A stretch of DNA of 6,788 bases from positions 1-6,788 of the forward strand of contig JALNYN010000043.1 of NCBI GenBank assembly GCA_023229825.1, given 5' to 3'. The notes below the pieces were generated by a model that was given only the letters and a program-made list of their open reading frames with translations, was not told the DNA's origin and ran no database searches. Shown here in pieces: positions 4,340 to 6,788 of the stretch (position 1 is the stretch's first letter; every line of letters starts with the position of its first letter). Made by a program: the position numbers and the translations under genes. The DNA comes from Minisyncoccota bacterium. Lineage in GTDB: Bacteria > Patescibacteriota > Minisyncoccia > Phycocordibacterales > CAIJYI01.

Positions 4340-6151
4340 TTAGAAATTCCATATTTCTGAATATGCTTTAATAGCTAACTCCTTCGCACGTTCGTTAACT
4401 TCGCTTTGTGTCCATTTTGATCCTTTGGATTCAAAGAAAGTAGCAAAGTCCTTCACGTATTTTAACCCTTCGAAGTTTCTTTCTCGTAAGATGCTAATTT
4501 TTTCGAGAGGCGCTAAGCCTTTCACATCATCACTGTTTGTGTGCCTAGGAATGATATTTAGATTTCCAATATTATGTAGTAGCTCTTTGGGACCTTCAAA
4601 ATGAGGCGCCGCACTTTGCTCCCAAAAATGGTCTACGCTGTAATCTCTGACTATTACTTTTGAATCTGTGTTAAATATATTTTTAATTTGACCACCTTCT
4701 TCTCCGATATTTTGGAATCTATCAAAAATATAAGCAAGCAATCCTAATACAGAAGGCTTCGGTTCATAGTAGATATCGGTAAATTTTGCCACAAAATTTG
4801 CCTCTTTTTCTTTTTTCTTTCGAAGCTCTGCTTCTAATTCAGTGCAATGTTTTTTAAAATCTGCAGAGGTCTCACTTGAATAAATTTTTTGTGCATAGGT
4901 TGCATATAGTACCTCTGTCTCATGACCGACAGTTGTGCAAATAACGTTATTTACAAAGTGATATTTTTCAATTGTTGTGATTAGCTCAATATATTTTTTA
5001 TTTAATGCGGTATTTCCGTCTGTTCCGCTAATGTTTCCAAGTGCAACTAAGCCAGAATATATAACAGGTATTGGTTGAGTAACACCAAAGAATGTTAAAG
5101 ATTCAATTACTCTTTGGACTGATCTATAATGAGCTAGATTACCTCGTAGTAATTTATTTTTTGTATCATCAAGGACAAGATCAAGTAGGTCAACATCTCC
5201 CCCATCAATACTATATTGGTAAAATTGAGAAAACGAGCTGAGTTGATCAATAAAAATTTCGGTTTCCATACTTAATACAGTTCCTTTCAGTTTTCTATAA
5301 ATGTCTTTTTTCCTAGCCAATCCATGGAAAAGAACCGTAAAATACTTAACCATACGGGGTAAAGTTGTTCCAGAACGCTGAACAATATCATCCCATTTTG
5401 GTTCAAGGGAGTGTAGATCATCTTTCGAGAAAAGTAGATTTTTCAATAGATCGCCGATATTAAGAGGAACGCCTCGCGCGTTGGTTCTCTCGAATATTTC
5501 GAACGCTTTTGTCTTAACGTCAATTTCTAGAACAATAAAATAACAACGATAAAGTGATTTCTTTAATTTAACAAAATCTTCTTTGGACTTAAGAGATCGA
5601 AGGTTCTCCATGAAAAAGTCGTAAACTGGTTGGATTTTCTTAATTGGTTTTTTTTGCGACTGATTTCTGATTTTTAAGGGAAAACCTGAGGATTGCCACT
5701 GTTGGTCACCGACCATATACTCAAATAGGTGCCGGATATTGTTTGCGACTTTAACTCTAAAACCGCTTACTTCTAATGTCGCTCTGTCTTTGAACGAAAG
5801 TAAATTTTGAAGATCAGCAGAGTGTTCATAAAACCCCAGTTCTTTTGCATAGTCTCTGCACGCAATAATTAATAACGATAAGGTTGTAATGCGTTGCTGT
5901 CCATCAATAATTCCGAGACCTGTTTCGGAATCATCATCGTCAGAGTTTTTATTTCTTCGGTATAGTATTAAATGACCTAAAAAAACACTGTCTTCGTTGT
6001 CATCTTCTGCGTTAATCAGGTCTGACCATAATTCTTCAACTTGATCATTTCCCCAGGCAAAATCTCGTTGAAAATTCGGGACGTAGTATTTATCCGTTGA
6101 TGTATCTCCTAATAAATCTATAAGTGTACGATTTTTGGGATCCAAGGGCAT
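4340..6151 (-). CDS. DUF262/DUF1524 protein, GmrSD/SspE-type predicted defence nuclease
   Basis: The product is 603 aa from the ATG at 6151. N-terminal DUF262 (ParB-like fold): YYVPNFQRDFAW (22-33), ELWSDL (40-45), FLGHLIL (57-63), the NTP-site motif IDGQQR (D83-R87) and RTNARGVPLNIGDLLKN (N224-N238). C-terminal DUF1524 HNH-type domain: SVDHFWEQ (His508), HNIGNLNII (Asn530), HTNSDD (Asn539). The central part is helical, with a Lys/Glu-rich stretch (ELEAELRKKKEKEANF). The family includes type IV restriction enzymes such as GmrSD and BrxU, and SspE of phosphorothioate systems; they bind NTP and cut invading or modified DNA. All key motifs are present, so the protein should be active; the target cannot be read from sequence. 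The frame opens at 6232, but the first 27 codons lie around and upstream of the predicted RNA start and carry no conserved motif. It stands alone, with no methylase or ssp/brx partners in the window. It is visibly more A/T-rich than the genes on the left, suggesting transfer. Confidence 0.9.
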   Translation of the reverse strand: MPLDPKNRTLIDLLGDTSTDKYYVPNFQRDFAWGNDQVEELWSDLINAEDDNEDSVFLGHLILYRRNKNSDDDDSETGLGIIDGQQRITTLSLLIIACRDYAKELGFYEHSADLQNLLSFKDRATLEVSGFRVKVANNIRHLFEYMVGDQQWQSSGFPLKIRNQSQKKPIKKIQPVYDFFMENLRSLKSKEDFVKLKKSLYRCYFIVLEIDVKTKAFEIFERTNARGVPLNIGDLLKNLLFSKDDLHSLEPKWDDIVQRSGTTLPRMVKYFTVLFHGLARKKDIYRKLKGTVLSMETEIFIDQLSSFSQFYQYSIDGGDVDLLDLVLDDTKNKLLRGNLAHYRSVQRVIESLTFFGVTQPIPVIYSGLVALGNISGTDGNTALNKKYIELITTIEKYHFVNNVICTTVGHETEVLYATYAQKIYSSETSADFKKHCTELEAELRKKKEKEANFVAKFTDIYYEPKPSVLGLLAYIFDRFQNIGEEGGQIKNIFNTDSKVIVRDYSVDHFWEQSAAPHFEGPKELLHNIGNLNIIPRHTNSDDVKGLAPLEKISILRERNFEGLKYVKDFATFFESKGSKWTQSEVNERAKELAIKAYSEIWNF

Positions 6152-6180
6152 ATATATTTTAATATTGAGAAATAATGACA

Positions 6181-6189
6181 AATATATCA
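6181..6189 (-). promoter_or_regulatory. Extended -10 promoter of the DUF262 gene
   Basis: Read on the minus strand, TGaTATATT (6189 down to 6181) is an extended -10 with five of six hexamer bases. The start would be near 6174, 23 nt before the ATG at 6151. No convincing -35 or Shine-Dalgarno is present. This is the main reason for choosing 6151 as the start. Confidence 0.42.
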
Positions 6190-6361
6190 TAAAATGGTAT
6201 TTTTTGGAATATGAAGAAACGGTCGATTTCAAACTGTCGGAATGCTTCGCATGCTATTTACGCCTACAGGGAGTATCTTTCATTACATGAACGGTACAGT
6301 TTTCGCGTCTCGTTTCGCCTCAACGGCTCACTGCGACATGCTCAAACTCTTCGATTCCCTG

Positions 6362-6386
6362 ACGTAAGTGACGCAGGTCACTTACT
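6362..6386. repeat. 25-nt hairpin insertion in the left arm
   Basis: GTAAGTGAC (6364-6372), loop GCAG and GTCACTTAC (6377-6385) form a perfect 9-bp palindrome. It sits exactly where the two blocks of the left arm are separated, while the right arm has those blocks adjacent. This is most simply an insertion of a small palindromic sequence. Confidence 0.75.
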
Positions 6387-6437
6387 TAGGGTCACAAATC
6401 AAAAACACTGCCGGAAAAAAGCAGTGTTTTTGATTTG

Positions 6438-6462
6438 TGACCCTACAGGGAATCGAACCCTG
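6438..6462 (-). pseudogene. tRNA-like 3' end fragment (T-arm plus acceptor strand)
   Basis: On the minus strand, CAGGG-TTCGATT-CCCTG (6462 to 6446) is a textbook T-arm. It is followed by TAGGGTC (6445-6439) and an A (6438), as an acceptor 3' strand with discriminator base; CCA is not encoded. A 5' acceptor strand GACCCTA is not found at tRNA distance, and no proper D or anticodon arm precedes it; instead there is a G/C-rich hairpin (6479-6502). So this is a 3' fragment or the tail of another tRNA-like RNA rather than a whole tRNA. Such fragments are typical of integrase attachment sites. Confidence 0.5.
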
Positions 6463-6474
6463 GTTTTATCCGTG

Positions 6475-6512
6475 CCCTCCAGCGGGAGGGTCCGCCCGCT
6501 GGCGGAAGAGGG
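6475..6512. repeat. G/C-rich hairpin beside the tRNA-like fragment
   Basis: CCAGCGGG (6479-6486) and CCCGCTGG (6495-6502) form a perfect 8-bp stem with an 8-nt loop, extended by CCCT (6475-6478)/AGGG (6509-6512) across an asymmetric bulge. On the minus strand, CCGC/GCGG and CAGCGG/CCGCTG can alternatively form an H-type pseudoknot. It lies directly upstream of the T-arm in minus orientation. Confidence 0.6.
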
Positions 6513-6533
6513 ATATGTCCTAGCGTTATCTTA

Positions 6534-6770
6534 CAAAAAACCGCTATTGCGGTTTTTAAGTTGTGAAGAATTGCTCGCCTTTGCGCGAACCTTTTTTGAG
6601 GAACAAACGTAACGGCGTCGTGCCAATTCGTAACACCGCGCCTCGGCGTCGTTCCTCCTCTCTCCGACATCCTCCGTCCTCCCGCGGGTCGTCCTACGGC
6701 TGTCTCCGTTCGTCGTCTCTCCTACGCAAAAAGAGAAACGGGCTTTGACTTTTTTCTATTTTTTCGTGCC
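6534..6770 (-). ncRNA. Possible minus-strand untranslated RNA
   Basis: A perfect TATAAT on the minus strand (6782-6777) would start transcription near 6770, and the terminator at 6557-6536 would end it, giving about 235 nt. The RNA would begin with a run of G and be purine-rich (GGAG, GACGAC and GAGG repeats across 6720-6655). The only minus frame over it runs on through the terminator and the tRNA-like fragment, so it is not a believable gene. A -35 would lie outside the window. The evidence is a promoter plus terminator without a gene; I do not recognise the RNA. It might instead be the leader of something disrupted. Confidence 0.27.
6536..6557. terminator. Bidirectional intrinsic terminator
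   Basis: AAAAACCGC (6536-6544), loop TATT and GCGGTTTTT (6549-6557) form a perfect 9-bp stem with T-runs on both strands. On the minus strand the run is six T followed by G, which is the stronger side. It would stop leftward transcription coming from 6770. Confidence 0.8.
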
Positions 6771-6776
6771 CCCCAA

Positions 6777-6782
6777 ATTATA
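6777..6782 (-). promoter_or_regulatory. Perfect -10 hexamer at the window edge
   Basis: TATAAT on the minus strand, followed by TTGGGGGGCACG. The -35 region lies beyond the window end, so the call rests on the hexamer alone. Confidence 0.4.
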
Positions 6783-6788
6783 CAGGAA

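Larger units (their letters stand above)
6350..6462. repeat. Long inverted repeat built from tRNA 3'-end-like sequence
   Basis: The core is a perfect 25-bp inverted repeat, 6387-6411 against 6421-6445, with loop CGGAAAAAA. Arms begin TAGGGTCACAAATC and end ACACTGC. Beyond the core both arms resume: TTCGATTCCCTG at 6350-6361 matches CAGGGAATCGAA at 6446-6457. In the left arm a 25-nt segment (6362-6386) is inserted between the two matching blocks. The AAAAACACTGC/GCAGTGTTTTT centre could serve as a bidirectional terminator. The arms could form a cruciform or a very stable RNA hairpin. No gene is supported across this stretch. Confidence 0.9.

Noticed and set aside
4162..4371. Plus-strand ORF of 69 codons
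   Set aside because: No ribosome site or promoter, Cys-rich non-protein-like translation, and convergent overlap with the DUF262 gene.
6152..6232. 27-codon N-terminal extension of the DUF262 gene
   Set aside because: It lies around and before the predicted transcript start at about 6174, shows no family motif, and the conserved domain begins normally from the ATG at 6151.
6438..6520. Complete tRNA on the minus strand
   Set aside because: The T-arm and acceptor 3' strand are good, but the best 5' partner (GGACATA) leaves two mismatches and there is no proper D arm or seven-base anticodon loop.
6211..6612. Plus-strand ORF of 133 codons
   Set aside because: It runs through the inverted repeat, the T-arm (read as GNRTL) and the terminator; its translation is what reversed tRNA sequence gives, and there is no Shine-Dalgarno or domain.
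6443..6670. Minus-strand ORF of 75 codons ending in RIKPGFDSL
   Set aside because: The end is a translation of the T-arm, and the frame crosses a terminator; a typical spurious ORF over tRNA-like sequence.
6563..6748. Plus-strand ORF of 61 codons, Arg/Ser-rich
   Set aside because: Low-complexity product of a C/T-rich strand; no start signal and no recognisable domain.
6438..6788. Full tmRNA on the minus strand
   Set aside because: A terminator interrupts it, no tag frame ending in an Ala-Leu-Ala-Ala-like peptide is seen, and the G-rich 5' end does not pair with TAGGGTC.

Overview
The window looks like a stretch of chromosome from an uncultivated, small-genome bacterium, most plausibly a member of the Candidate Phyla Radiation (Patescibacteria, perhaps Parcubacteria-like). 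This rests on a stand-alone GatB/YqeY-domain gene beside a short membrane-protein gene, poorly characterised small proteins, short intergenic regions each carrying a clean hairpin terminator, and extended -10 promoters. None of these is diagnostic, so the placement is an inference.

Layout. Bases 1-111 hold a possible 3' end of a gene entering from the left, followed by a hairpin. Bases 143-345 are non-coding and may encode a small RNA ending in a terminator. Then comes a two-gene unit: a YqeY-like protein (398-853) and a seven-helix membrane protein with PQ-loop/SWEET-like layout (884-1546), closed by a strong terminator. A separate unit encodes a secreted S41 C-terminal processing peptidase (1701-3134) with catalytic Ser385/Lys410/Gln414 and an unusual duplicated N-terminal module carrying a C-x7-C pair in each copy. 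It also ends in a strong terminator.

The most remarkable part is 3203-3649, which has no credible gene. Bases 3324-3538 form a closed, nested structure. An outer 11-position helix encloses two copies of the same module, one inside the other. Each module has a left hairpin with an AAGGGA loop, a long helix of 17-18 pairs with two bulges at equivalent places, and a right hairpin with a GTA loop. The hairpin stems differ between copies by compensatory changes. I recognise no known RNA family; it is a good candidate for a new structured non-coding RNA, with a nested mobile palindrome as the main alternative. After it come a small single-pass membrane protein gene (3650-3973), its terminator, and a second small RNA-like unit (about 4045-4126).

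On the minus strand, 4340-6151 encodes a GmrSD/SspE-type DUF262 + DUF1524 protein, a predicted NTP-dependent HNH nuclease used in defence against modified DNA. It is clearly more A+T-rich than the genes to its left, suggesting acquisition. Its upstream side, 6233-6788, is non-coding. It holds a 25-bp perfect inverted repeat whose ends match tRNA 3'-end (T-arm plus acceptor) sequence in both orientations, a 25-nt hairpin insertion in one arm, a bidirectional terminator, and a minus-strand promoter that may drive a further untranslated RNA. The tRNA-like fragments beside a foreign-looking defence gene fit the edge of an integrated segment.
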